40,731 nucleotides of DNA from positions 1 through 40,731 of the forward strand of contig CALXIQ010000020.1 in NCBI GenBank assembly GCA_944388405.1, read 5' to 3'. A program made the translations under genes and the position numbers. The stretch comes from an uncultured Ruminococcus sp. GTDB taxonomy: Bacteria > Bacillota > Clostridia > Oscillospirales > Ruminococcaceae. The notes below the pieces were generated by a model. It was not told the origin of the DNA and did no database searches. It worked only from the letters and a program-made list of their open reading frames with translations. Below, in pieces: positions 1-7,336 of the stretch (position 1 is its first letter; each line of letters begins with the position of its first letter).

Positions 1-9
1 TTCACATAA

Positions 10-124
10 GTCGGTGATGATTGAGATGAGGTCCCACCTGTTCCCATGCCGAACACAGAAGTTAAGCTCATCTTCGCCAACGATACTTGGCTGGTAACGG
101 CCCGGTAAAATAGGTCTCGCCGAC
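10..124 (+). rRNA. rrf: 5S ribosomal RNA
   Basis: The terminal helix is visible: GTCGGTGA at 10-17 pairs with TCGCCGAC at 117-124. The conserved loop CCGAACACAGAAGTTAAG lies between them. The length of about 115 nt is normal for bacterial 5S rRNA. Its place directly before a run of tRNA genes indicates the 3' end of an rRNA operon. Exact ends may be off by a few bases. Confidence 0.95.
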
Positions 125-130
125 ATACTT

Positions 131-206
131 GCACCATTAGCTCAGATGGTAGAGCAACTGACTCTTAATCAGTGGGTCCTGGGTTCGAGTCCCCGATGGT
201 GCACCA
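131..206 (+). tRNA. tRNA-Lys (anticodon CTT)
   Basis: Acceptor stem GCACCAT pairs with ATGGTGC, the anticodon loop contains CTT, the T loop GGTTCGAGTCC is present, and CCA is encoded. It starts 6 nt after the 5S gene and is presumably co-transcribed with it. Confidence 0.95.
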
Positions 207-209
207 ATT

Positions 210-284
210 GGCCCGTTGGTCAAGCGGTTAAGACTCCGGCCTCTCACGCCGGCAACGCGAGTTCGATTCTCGCACGGGTCACCA
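210..284 (+). tRNA. tRNA-Glu (anticodon CTC)
   Basis: Acceptor stem GGCCCGT pairs with ACGGGTC (one G-T pair). The anticodon stem CCGGC/GCCGG encloses CTCTCAC, so the anticodon is CTC. T loop GTTCGATTC and encoded CCA are present. It lies 3 nt after tRNA-Lys. Confidence 0.93.
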
Positions 285-380
285 TGACGCTTTTTGCTTT
301 GACCTTTCGGGCATCAAGCTTAAAATTTAGAGATCAAGCAATGCTCTTTTGCTTGATTCTTTTTGTATTTTTGTATTAGT

Positions 381-457
381 GGGCCATTAGCTCAGTTGGT
401 TAGAGCAACCGGCTCATAACCGGTCGGTCCTGGGTTCGAGTCCCCGATGGCCCACCA
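381..457 (+). tRNA. tRNA-Met (anticodon CAT)
   Basis: Acceptor GGGCCAT pairs with ATGGCCC. The anticodon stem ACCGG/CCGGT encloses CTCATAA, so the anticodon is CAT, and CCA is encoded. The 5' G pairs with C, so this is not an initiator tRNA. It could be elongator Met or an Ile2 tRNA whose CAT is modified; I favour elongator Met. The 96-nt spacer before it holds no gene that I can see. Confidence 0.9.
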
Positions 458-463
458 CTATAC

Positions 464-539
464 AGGGGTATAGCTCAGCCGGTAGAGCAGCGGTCTCCAA
501 AACCGCGTGCCGAGGGTTCGATCCCTTCTGCCCCTGCCA
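464..539 (+). tRNA. tRNA-Trp (anticodon CCA)
   Basis: Acceptor AGGGGTA pairs with TGCCCCT. The anticodon stem GCGGT/ACCGC encloses CTCCAAA, giving anticodon CCA, and CCA is encoded at the 3' end. It is the last gene of the rRNA/tRNA operon. Its 3' end would be a typical integration site for a mobile element, but I found no second copy of that 3' end in the window. Confidence 0.94.
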
Positions 540-570
540 CATTGGTGAGACCAAATAGATATTCACCTCG

Positions 571-596
571 AAAAGCCCGTAAATACGGGCTTTTTT
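571..596 (+). terminator. Intrinsic terminator of the rRNA/tRNA operon
   Basis: AAAAGCCCGT, loop AAAT, ACGGGC then six T. It lies 31 bp after tRNA-Trp, as expected for the end of the operon. Confidence 0.9.
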
Positions 597-774
597 CATG
601 CTTTTAAGCCGAAAAATTTAAGGTGAAAACCATAGATATTTTTCGGGCATTTTAGCCTACCGGAGGGATTTGAACTTACACAACGAAATTTCAGCAAAAA
701 AATCAGGCGGATTTTTAGAAAAAATCCCCTTGGTTTGCCGATGGTTTATGAAAAATCTTTCACAAAGTTTTAAT

Positions 775-830
775 GGCTGTTTTGTCTAATATCACAAATT
801 GCTGTGGTGTTAAACGAAACAGCCTTTTTT
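775..830 (+). terminator. Candidate terminator-like hairpin
   Basis: GGCTGTTT at 775-782 pairs with AAACAGCC at 817-824 and is followed by six T. The loop is long (34 nt), so activity is uncertain. It lies in the 370-bp gene-free stretch (600-969) between the tRNA operon and the methyltransferase gene. Confidence 0.45.
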
Positions 831-861
831 GTTAGCAATAAAAATCAGGGAGGTGATTCCG

Positions 862-870
862 ATGTGGTAA
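862..870 (+). other. Two-codon leader ORF (Met-Trp-stop) with a strong ribosome site
   Basis: GGGAGG at 848-853 is spaced 8 nt from ATG TGG TAA. A terminator-like hairpin follows at 905-942 and then the methyltransferase gene at 970. The arrangement looks like a minimal translated leader in front of an attenuator, but it could also be the remnant of a deleted gene. The layout is seen in the sequence; function is inference. Confidence 0.35.
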
Positions 871-904
871 TATATATTAACCTGAAAAATGAATGTGTCA
901 ATGC

Positions 905-942
905 AACGGTTAAGTTTTGAAAAAAGCTTAGCCGTTTTTTTA
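905..942 (+). terminator. Intrinsic terminator or attenuator upstream of the methyltransferase gene
   Basis: AACGGTTAAGTTTT pairs, with G-U pairs, with AAAGCTTAGCCGTT and is followed by a long T run. It lies 27 bp before the start of the cytosine methyltransferase gene. It may end upstream transcription or attenuate the element's first genes. Confidence 0.65.
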
Positions 943-969
943 TTGCAGAAAAGAAAGGAAAGGTGATAC

Positions 970-2082
970 ATGATAAGATACTTTGAAGCATTCGCAGGAA
1001 TCGGAGCATTCCGCTCGGCGTTTGAAAAAATAGGCGGATTTGAGTGCGTGGGATGGTGTGAGATAGATAAGTTCGCACAGCAAGCCTACAGAGCTTTGTA
1101 TGATACGGGAGGTGAGAAATTCTATGAGGATATCACAAAAATCGATTACGGAAGTATGCCGGATTTTGATCTGCTGGTGGGCGGACCGTGCTGCCAGTCC
1201 TTCAGCGTCGCAGGGAAAAGACGAGCTTTTGAGGACGACAGAGGGAATCTGTTTTTCAACTTTATTCAAATCCTTGAAGCCAAAAGACCTCGCTTTTTTA
1301 TCGCTGAAAATGTACCCAACCTGCTTGGTATATCGCAGGGGGAATGTTTCAGAATCCTGCTTGAAGAAATTTCACAACTGGGGTATAGTATGTGCTGGAG
1401 AGTGCTTAACAGCGCCGATTTCGGGATACCACAGTCAAGACGAAGGCTGTTCCTTGTCGGATATTCTGGAAACAGATGTCCCACAGAAATATTGGCTTTC
1501 GGAGGAGATGATGAGGAAAATTGCAAGAAAGGAAAACCTGAGCAGTTAATCGGCGGCAGTCAGGGTTCGAGGGTGTATTCCACAAACGGAACTGCTGTTA
1601 CTCAGTGCAGCGGTTCGGGAGGTATGGGCGGAAAAACAGGTCTGTACTTCATAGATTGCAATGCCCCGCCGAATTTAACGGATATGGCAAGGTGCATAAC
1701 CACAAGGCAGGACAGCGGAGTAAGTAACCACAAAGGCGAACACTCCGCTGTTTTTGTAGACGACGCTCCGAGAGCTATTCTGAATCCCTTTAAGGAACAT
1801 ACCAGACAGAACGGCAGACGAGTTAAAAAGCCGGATGAGCCGATGTTCACGCTTACAGTGACAGACAGGCACGGAATTGTCCACAAAGGACGAATCAGAA
1901 GATTAATGCCATCCGAGTGCTGGAAGCTGCAGGGCTTCACAAAAGAACAGTTTGAAAAGGTCGCAGCTGCGGGAATAAGTGATTCGCAGCTTTACAAACA
2001 GGCAGGAAATTCAATTACGGTGAATGTAGTCGAAGCCATCGGGAGAAATTTGTTGAAATTTGATAAGGAGGTTATGCAGTAA
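970..2082 (+). CDS. DNA (cytosine-5-)-methyltransferase
   Basis: This enzyme transfers a methyl group from S-adenosylmethionine to C5 of cytosine in a specific DNA sequence. The conserved blocks appear in order: the AdoMet site FAGIGAF near residue 8, the catalytic block GGPCCQSFS at residues 71-79 (nucleophile Cys75), ENV near 113, QSRRRLFLVG near 155, and the C-terminal QAGNSITVNV block. At 370 residues it is a normal length for the Dcm family. The usual second proline of the catalytic GGPPCQ is a cysteine here, a mild oddity. AAGGAAAGG precedes the ATG. No cognate restriction gene is adjacent, so it is probably an orphan methylase protecting the mobile element from host restriction. The gene overlaps the next one at TAATG, which suggests an operon. 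Confidence 0.92.
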   Translation: MIRYFEAFAGIGAFRSAFEKIGGFECVGWCEIDKFAQQAYRALYDTGGEKFYEDITKIDYGSMPDFDLLVGGPCCQSFSVAGKRRAFEDDRGNLFFNFIQILEAKRPRFFIAENVPNLLGISQGECFRILLEEISQLGYSMCWRVLNSADFGIPQSRRRLFLVGYSGNRCPTEILAFGGDDEENCKKGKPEQLIGGSQGSRVYSTNGTAVTQCSGSGGMGGKTGLYFIDCNAPPNLTDMARCITTRQDSGVSNHKGEHSAVFVDDAPRAILNPFKEHTRQNGRRVKKPDEPMFTLTVTDRHGIVHKGRIRRLMPSECWKLQGFTKEQFEKVAAAGISDSQLYKQAGNSITVNVVEAIGRNLLKFDKEVMQ

Positions 2083-2450
2083 TGGAGATTAAAAGCATTT
2101 CATTACACGAGCTGAGAAAAATGAATGACCGGGAAGGTCTTGTCCTGCAGGGCTGCGGAGGTGATCTGAAGGAATGGGTAAACGGCATAAACGATACGCT
2201 GATGAAAAGGGGAATATTGAGAGGCGGCAGTAGGTTTGAAAGGGTATATTCCTTTAAGAACGGAAACCTGAGCTGCCTGCTGTTTCCCTTTGAAGCTGTT
2301 CAACTTGATGTAGGTAAGCTTGCAATATGGCGTCTGCAAACAAGGGAGGATTTCGGAGGCATATGGCTGTCGGACTATGTGGATAACTATCTGAGCGGAT
2401 ATGTTTCGGAACAAAGCGAAGATGAAGATTTTGAAATGGAGATGATGTAA
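2082..2450 (+). CDS. Hypothetical accessory protein of the element
   Basis: A 122-residue protein that I cannot assign to a named function. It is soluble, has no membrane segment, and ends in a very acidic tail (SEDEDFEMEMM) much like the tail of the Api92-like protein two genes downstream. Its start overlaps the stop of the methyltransferase gene (TAATG), so the two are translationally coupled. Proteins of this kind are common between methylase and Api92-like genes in Firmicutes conjugative elements. It is probably an accessory or anti-defence factor, but that rests on context only. Confidence 0.75.
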   Translation: MEIKSISLHELRKMNDREGLVLQGCGGDLKEWVNGINDTLMKRGILRGGSRFERVYSFKNGNLSCLLFPFEAVQLDVGKLAIWRLQTREDFGGIWLSDYVDNYLSGYVSEQSEDEDFEMEMM

Positions 2451-2588
2451 ATGACGCATATTTTTTTGGGTATGCTGATAGGCGGTATTTTTGGAACTGC
2501 AACAGGCTCGCTCGGAACAGCAGTGTACTATTTAAAGAAGGAAGCTTGCAGATTGAAAAACTGCAGAAAGGAGAAAGAAGATGCCTAA
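2451..2588 (+). CDS. Small single-pass membrane protein (DUF3789-like)
   Basis: A 45-residue ORF that starts directly after the stop codon of the preceding gene. Residues 4-26 form a glycine-rich hydrophobic segment (FLGMLIGGIFGTATGSLG), followed by a basic, cysteine-containing tail. Its last codons overlap the start of the next gene (ATGCCTAA), so the coupling chain continues. Size, topology and position match the short DUF3789 proteins of similar elements, though that family name is from memory. Function unknown. Confidence 0.6.
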   Translation: MTHIFLGMLIGGIFGTATGSLGTAVYYLKKEACRLKNCRKEKEDA

Positions 2589-3645
2589 TCATGTGACAAA
2601 TCTAATCAGAATTACAGGCGACCCCGATACGGTCAAGGGTATTTTGAATAATATCAAGAGCGATAAGTTCGGAGTGGGAACAGTGGATTTTGAAAAAATC
2701 ATTCCTATGCCGGAAACGCTTCACATTGAAGCAGGCAGCAGGACAGACAGAGGGCTGAAAGCCTACTGCGAATTTTTAGAACGCTATGTTTACGGAAAAA
2801 ACGCAGCAGAAGCGTTAATAGCCTTGAAGCAGATCCCGGAGGAAAAGGAAAAGGCGTTTCTGTATAGCAGAAACGAGATTAAGCCGGAGGAGTGGGAGCT
2901 TGGGAAAACGGCATGGCACAACATCCAAAAATATGGATTCCCTACCTGGTATGAATGGTCGGTTGCCAACTGGGGTACGAAATGGAATGCTTACGGTTTT
3001 GACCCAAACACCGATTACGGCAAAGAAAAAGAGATAAGATTCTTGACCGCATGGTCTGTCCCTCATCCTATCCTTGAAAAGCTTGCGAAGATGTTTCCGG
3101 ACGTGAAGCTTGAACACGAGTGGGCTGACGAGGATATCGGCATAAACTGCGGCAGGCATGTGTATTATGACGGTGAGCGAATCGAAGAATATTATCCCGA
3201 AAGCCAAAAGGACAGAATTGAATTTGCCGCAAGGGTTATGGACGTTGACCTTGAACTCAACTATGCTTTGTATCTCAACGCAAGCGAAACAGGATATATC
3301 AATATCGAGGGAGATGATGAGTATGAACTGATTGAACTGTTCGGACAGCCTGCGCTTTTCACTAATGAAAGAATAACGGACGCAGACATCCCCAAGGGTA
3401 TGTGTTGTTACCATATCAGATGTGGGGATAACGGCAGTTTCTCATCGATAGAAAAACGGGTTGCGGTTAATCACACAGGCTCGGTAATCACAAGAGAGCC
3501 GATAGACCTGGGCGAGAAGGGATATATTTCTTTTACCAGCGAAACATCTCCGGATTTTAAGGGAGAAATGATGTCGCTTTACAAGTTCCGGGAATATGAG
3601 CCTGAGCAGTCGGAAACCGAAGATATGGAAATGGAGATGGGCTGA
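2581..3645 (+). CDS. Api92-like protein (YubB-type ferredoxin-fold)
   Basis: A 354-residue protein beginning MPNHVTNLIRITGD, the hallmark start of Api92/YubB-like proteins found on plasmids, phages and conjugative elements. The first 220 residues contain the family's repeated W-x-x-x-NWGTKWNAY segment near residue 121 and the FLTAWSVPHPILEKLA block. The C-terminal part (about 230-354) is less typical and ends in an acidic tail (SETEDMEMEMG). The biochemical role is unknown; anti-restriction or DNA-processing roles have been suggested only from context. AAAGGAGAAAGAAG precedes the ATG, and the gene overlaps the small membrane protein by 8 bp. Confidence 0.8.
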   Translation: MPNHVTNLIRITGDPDTVKGILNNIKSDKFGVGTVDFEKIIPMPETLHIEAGSRTDRGLKAYCEFLERYVYGKNAAEALIALKQIPEEKEKAFLYSRNEIKPEEWELGKTAWHNIQKYGFPTWYEWSVANWGTKWNAYGFDPNTDYGKEKEIRFLTAWSVPHPILEKLAKMFPDVKLEHEWADEDIGINCGRHVYYDGERIEEYYPESQKDRIEFAARVMDVDLELNYALYLNASETGYINIEGDDEYELIELFGQPALFTNERITDADIPKGMCCYHIRCGDNGSFSSIEKRVAVNHTGSVITREPIDLGEKGYISFTSETSPDFKGEMMSLYKFREYEPEQSETEDMEMEMG

Positions 3646-3806
3646 ATAGAATAACTGAAAACCAGAAGCTAAAATCATAACATTTTAAATCTTGCTTCTA
3701 ACACAGGTCGTTTTGCCAATGACAGAAGATTTCTGTTTTTAGCAAAGCGATTTTTTCGTCTGTAAACTTTTTTCTGTCATTAGCAATAGCGGCAGAAAGG
3801 AGTTTT
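3646..3806 (+). other. Intergenic region with a 10-bp inverted repeat
   Basis: AATGACAGAA at 3718-3727 is repeated inverted as TTCTGTCATT at 3772-3781, just before the ribosome site of the Dam gene. In RNA the two arms could form a long-loop hairpin covering much of the leader. No gene is seen here. It may be a regulatory leader or a processing site. Confidence 0.45.
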
Positions 3807-4625
3807 ATGAACAGTTTTATGTCGTGGGTAGGTGGAAAGAAAGCTCTCAGAGATGCGGTGCTGGCAAGGTTTCCACCATATTATGAAAGGTACATCGAGG
3901 TTTTCGGCGGCGCCGGTTGGGTGCTGTTCCATAAGCCGCCGGGGATGGATTTCGAGGTGTGGAACGACTTCAACGGCAATCTTGCAAACCTCTATAGATG
4001 CGTAAGGGACAGCCCCGGTAAGCTGAAATGCAAGCTGAGGTATGTCCTTAATTCCCGTGAGGATTTTGACCGGATCGCAAGTCTGCACAAGCGAGGTCTG
4101 TTCAGCAGATTTCGTGATGTTGACAGAGCGGCTAAGTTTTATCAGCTTATCCGTTACAGCTATGCTTCGGGACTTGACAGCTATGCAGGTCAGCCCCATT
4201 CTATCTGGTCGGATTTTCCCATGATAGATCTGGCGGCAAGGAGATTGCAGAAGGTGGTGGTTGAAAACAAGGATTTTGAAAAGCTTATCAGGCAGTATGA
4301 CCGCCCGGTAAGCTTTTTTTACTGCGACCCGCCATACTTTGCAACCGAGAGCTATTACAAGGACGTGGGCTTTACGGAGAAAGACCATATCCGTCTGCGG
4401 GATGCTCTGCTTGAAATAACGGGAAAGTTTCTGGTGTCATACAACGACTGCCCGGAGATTCGCAAGCTTTGGGACAAGCCCGGCATTTACATCGAAGAGA
4501 TAAGCAGACTGAATAATATGGCTCAGCGATATGAGAGCGGAAGCCGGTATGCCGAGCTTTTAATTTCAAATTACGATACAAAAGAGAGCGTGGGTAAACC
4601 CTGTCAGCTCTCATTTTTTGATTAA
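3807..4625 (+). CDS. DNA adenine methyltransferase, D12 class (Dam family)
   Basis: This enzyme transfers a methyl group to N6 of adenine in DNA. Its 272 residues show the D12-class order: FMSWVGGKKALRDAV near residue 4 (AdoMet site), YIEVFGGAGWVLF near residue 32, and the catalytic DPPY in FFYCDPPYFATESYY near residue 174. GAAAGGAG lies 4 bases before the ATG. No matching nuclease is next to it, so it is probably a second orphan methylase of the element, protecting transferred DNA or altering regulation. The next gene follows after 15 bp. Confidence 0.9.
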   Translation: MNSFMSWVGGKKALRDAVLARFPPYYERYIEVFGGAGWVLFHKPPGMDFEVWNDFNGNLANLYRCVRDSPGKLKCKLRYVLNSREDFDRIASLHKRGLFSRFRDVDRAAKFYQLIRYSYASGLDSYAGQPHSIWSDFPMIDLAARRLQKVVVENKDFEKLIRQYDRPVSFFYCDPPYFATESYYKDVGFTEKDHIRLRDALLEITGKFLVSYNDCPEIRKLWDKPGIYIEEISRLNNMAQRYESGSRYAELLISNYDTKESVGKPCQLSFFD

Positions 4626-4640
4626 CAGGAGGATGGATTT

Positions 4641-4892
4641 ATGGAGAAGATAATTTATGCACAGGTTTTAACGGCAAAGGGAAAGACAGAGTTTTCAGGG
4701 CTGTGCGATGACCGGGGAAATGAGGTAAAGGTGGAGCTGGAGTGTGATGAATGGGGAGTTACGCTGACGATATGGAGAAACGCTATCCCAAATGGGAAAT
4801 CAGACTGCGGCATTTCCGAAGAAGAATTTGAAAAAACCTGCGCTGCGTACAACGATTGCGACGAGTGTCCGCTTAATGAGGTCTGCGGCTAG
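4641..4892 (+). CDS. Small cysteine-rich protein
   Basis: An 83-residue protein with five cysteines in its last 33 residues, arranged as C-x(14)-C-x(7)-C-x(2)-C-x(5)-C. Such spacing could bind a metal or form a zinc knuckle; no family is recognised. The start is supported by AGGAGG 8 bases upstream. The natural C-terminus appears altered: a second copy of the last 95 coding bases lies downstream and continues for seven more codons (EEPEVCS), which is probably the original ending. Confidence 0.65.
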   Translation: MEKIIYAQVLTAKGKTEFSGLCDDRGNEVKVELECDEWGVTLTIWRNAIPNGKSDCGISEEEFEKTCAAYNDCDECPLNEVCG

Positions 4893-5067
4893 AAATTCAG
4901 AAGCAAGATGCAAGAAGCAAGATGCATAGCACAATTCTAGCCTCTAGCCTCTGAATCTCTAGTTTCTAGAAGGGGAAATCAGACTGCGGCATTTCCGAAG
5001 AAGAGTTTGAAAAAACCTGCGCTGCGTACAGCGATTGCGATGAATGTCCGCTTTATGAGGTCTGCGG
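4794..5067 (+). repeat. 95-bp direct duplication around an 84-bp low-complexity spacer
   Basis: Bases 4794-4888 and 4973-5067 match at 90 of 95 positions, offset by 179 bp. The spacer (4889-4972) contains AGAAGCAAGATGCA twice in tandem and several CTAG/CCTCTAG units. The downstream copy keeps an open frame to a TGA at about 5092 but has no start codon. It may come from a small repeat inserting with a long target duplication, or from slipped recombination. Confidence 0.75.
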
Positions 5068-5091
5068 AGAGGAACCGGAGGTTTGTTCATG

Positions 5092-5291
5092 AAAGAATTT
5101 TTTGTTATATAATAAAGATTAGCATTGGCATATCAGCTAAATTTTAATTGATAATTTGTGCAAACAAACAGTTTATATGTTGATTTAGACATATTTCATT
5201 AATTGTTGCACATTTGTGTGCAACAAAAGTATTAAAAGTCGCTGTATATGGAAGGGTTAATCTTTTACTTATTGTAATTAAGGAGTGTATT
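5092..5291 (+). other. AT-rich intergenic leader
   Basis: About 200 bp without a gene, very AT-rich, separating the duplicated cysteine-rich gene end from the DUF4417 gene. A TTGATAATTT..TATATG-like stretch could hold a promoter, but no clear -35/-10 pair with good spacing was found. Confidence 0.3.
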
Positions 5292-6641
5292 ATGACATTA
5301 GAAAATTTTAATTATCGAACAAATCCGATGTTTTTAAGAAACCAATTTAATTCTGATAACAAGTATGGTATTCCCACTGTACCATTATCACATTTTGATA
5401 ATAAGGAGTTACAGGATTTAATGCTGATAGCTTTTAATCAATGCGGTCGTGATAATGGAAAGCATTCAGAAAGAATAGTTCATTTCTTTCTTTACGATTA
5501 TAATTTTGAAAAGGTGTGGAAAAATCCTGATGCACAAACGGATTTGCTAAAGAAATACAAAGGAGTATTGACACCTGATTTTAGTATGTACTTAGAAATG
5601 CCATATGCATTGCAAATCTACAATACTTTTAGAAATCGCTGGTGTGGAGCTTTCTTTGCAGAGAAAGGTTTAAAAGTGATACCAACCGTAAACTGGTCGG
5701 ATGAAAAATCGTTTGATTTCTGCTTTAAAGGAATTGAAAAAGGTTCAATTGTAGCTGTATCAACATATATGTTCCATGAACACAACAACCATTCGGATCA
5801 AAAGGACATATTCATGAAAGGCTACAACAGAATGCTGGAAGAGATTGAACCATCAAAAATCATCTGCTACAGCGAGCCTTTCAGTGAGATGAAAGGAGAT
5901 ATAATATATATAGATTATGAGCTGAATTCATGGAAATATCTGAACGACGAAAAAATAAAAAGTTACTTCAAACAGACCGATCCAGTATTGACGTTAAAGT
6001 GTGAGCATGATATAATTTATAAAATCGGTCATGTCTATAAAGGTGGAGGAAGTGCATTCGGTGGGAATTGGAATCCCAAAAATAAGAATTCAGAAAGATT
6101 TTTAGGCAAGCCCAACACCAAAAAAGAAAACACAGTTGAAACAAAAAGTGGCAGTTATAAGGTGCTAGACAAATACGACAAAACAGGACGAGCTATTCAG
6201 GAAAGACATTTTACAGATCATAACCGTTCCGATAAACATTCAAACCCACATGACCATAAAATTAATTGGGATAAAGGACATCCAGATATGAGTCCGCCAA
6301 TCAATTATCCTAGTGGTAATGCTCCCGAATTTAAAAAATATAATATGGAGGTCAAAATTATGAACAGCACTAATGATTACAATCCTGATGACTATAAATT
6401 TGAAACTCTTGGAGAATTTAAATTATATTTATCCTATGGAGCAAATGTTGGCTTTGAATGGCATGGTGTTGAATACGGAATTGAGGGGCACAACAACAGC
6501 TTTGACATCTGGATATACGACAAAGGCGACATAGCTAACGAACTGACTCTCGAACAGACGCTTGATTATGAATTTGATGGCGTTAAGCTGAGGGAGCTCA
6601 TAACATCAGACGATGTAATTATTATTGAGCGTTTAATGTGA
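5292..6641 (+). CDS. DUF4417 protein with unusual C-terminal extension
   Basis: A 449-residue protein. The start at 5292 is chosen because AAGGAG precedes it by 9 bases; an upstream frame extension has no ribosome site. Residues about 20-240 match the DUF4417 type (YGIPTVPLSHF, LTPDFSMYLEMPYALQIYNTFRNRW, VIPTVNWSDEKSFDFCF), a family of unknown function common in phages and elements. A linker rich in G, N and K follows, then a His/Asp-rich block (RHFTDHNRSDKHSNPHDH) seen near the ends of some phage and toxin-like proteins. The last 93 residues look like a small acidic immunity-type protein and may be translated separately. Base composition is more AT-rich than its neighbours, which suggests recent acquisition. 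Confidence 0.7.
   Translation: MTLENFNYRTNPMFLRNQFNSDNKYGIPTVPLSHFDNKELQDLMLIAFNQCGRDNGKHSERIVHFFLYDYNFEKVWKNPDAQTDLLKKYKGVLTPDFSMYLEMPYALQIYNTFRNRWCGAFFAEKGLKVIPTVNWSDEKSFDFCFKGIEKGSIVAVSTYMFHEHNNHSDQKDIFMKGYNRMLEEIEPSKIICYSEPFSEMKGDIIYIDYELNSWKYLNDEKIKSYFKQTDPVLTLKCEHDIIYKIGHVYKGGGSAFGGNWNPKNKNSERFLGKPNTKKENTVETKSGSYKVLDKYDKTGRAIQERHFTDHNRSDKHSNPHDHKINWDKGHPDMSPPINYPSGNAPEFKKYNMEVKIMNSTNDYNPDDYKFETLGEFKLYLSYGANVGFEWHGVEYGIEGHNNSFDIWIYDKGDIANELTLEQTLDYEFDGVKLRELITSDDVIIIERLM
6360..6641 (+). CDS. Possible internal start: 93-residue acidic immunity-like protein
   Basis: Inside the DUF4417 frame, GGAGGT at 6347-6352 is spaced 7 bases from an in-frame ATG at 6360. The product from here is acidic, about 93 residues, and reads like the small standalone immunity-type proteins found after toxins (FETLGEFKLYLSYG, TLDYEFDGVKLRELI). 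It could be made both as a domain of the longer protein and as a separate product. This is an alternative reading of the same frame, not an extra locus. Confidence 0.35.
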   Translation: MNSTNDYNPDDYKFETLGEFKLYLSYGANVGFEWHGVEYGIEGHNNSFDIWIYDKGDIANELTLEQTLDYEFDGVKLRELITSDDVIIIERLM

Positions 6642-6713
6642 TATAATATGAAAGAGTCGAATAAACCTTCGGCTCTTTTTCTTTGCACAAAAATAAAAGG
6701 AGAAATGCAGTAT

Positions 6714-7098
6714 ATGTTTAGAATTAAATCAAAGATATTAAAGAAATTTGGCGCAGCGTTCATGGCAGGACTCTGCGCTTTTTCCATGCTGGGCTCATCT
6801 GTAAGCGGAATAATCACAGCAAGTGCGGCAAATTCATCTACGGAAAACTCAGCCTTCCCGTCTGCCGATACCGTTATCGCTAAAGCGGCAACCTTGCTGG
6901 GTTCGCCCTACACCTTCGGAAACAAGGGATACTGGTATGCGTACAATCAGGGAGAGTACACTCCGCTATCAGTGGAAACAATAAACAGCCTCGGCATCGA
7001 CTGCTCGGGACTTGTGTATTACACGCTTACTCAGCTTGGATATTCAACAAGCGGTTTTTCATGGAACAATCCTGTCCCGGTTGACACCGCTCACTGTC
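6714..7098 (+). pseudogene. N-terminal half of a secreted NlpC/P60 surface protein (interrupted)
   Basis: The likely start is the ATG at 6714 after GGAGAAATGCAGTAT. The product opens with a basic stretch and a hydrophobic signal peptide (FMAGLCAFSMLGSSVSGIITASA), then the first part of an NlpC/P60 peptidase with the catalytic Cys motif GIDCSGLVYYTL. These enzymes cut peptidoglycan stem peptides, and conjugative elements use them for local wall opening or surface display. The frame runs into a palindromic element at 7099. The conserved His motif (DGIDHAWIYMG) resumes after it in another frame, with some residues of the domain apparently missing between. The gene is therefore broken. Confidence 0.75.
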
Positions 7099-7336
7099 TT
7101 TTTTTAACTTCGTTACGCTCGCTAATCGCTCGCTCCAATTTTGTGGGTGAACCGAGTTTGTCCCCGCTAGGCAGGTTTTGTTTAGGACTTTGGTTTGCAA
7201 CACAATTTGTGGAGAACTGTTTTCGCTCAAACCATGTAGCAAACTTATGCATTGCTCAAAATATACCTAGCGGGGACAAATTATTAGCTCGGACTATCTG
7301 GAGCGAACGCCAGTGAGCGTAACGAAGTTAAAAAAA
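7099..7336 (+). repeat. Palindromic MITE-like element, copy 1 (238 bp)
   Basis: The ends are perfect inverted repeats: T7 then AACTTCGTTACGCTC on the left, and its complement ending in A7 on the right. A second inner pair follows: TTTGTCCCCGCTAGG at 7157-7171 and its complement at 7266-7280. There is no internal gene. It interrupts the NlpC/P60 gene. A longer related copy lies inverted at 15984-16371. Confidence 0.85.

Noticed and set aside
464..539. tRNA-Trp as attachment site of the element
   Set aside because: No second copy of the tRNA 3' end exists in the window and no integrase lies next to it, so attL/attR cannot be named.
845..1269. Two minus-strand ORFs at the start of the methyltransferase gene
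   Set aside because: Both are shadows of the cytosine methyltransferase gene and its leader; no ribosome sites.
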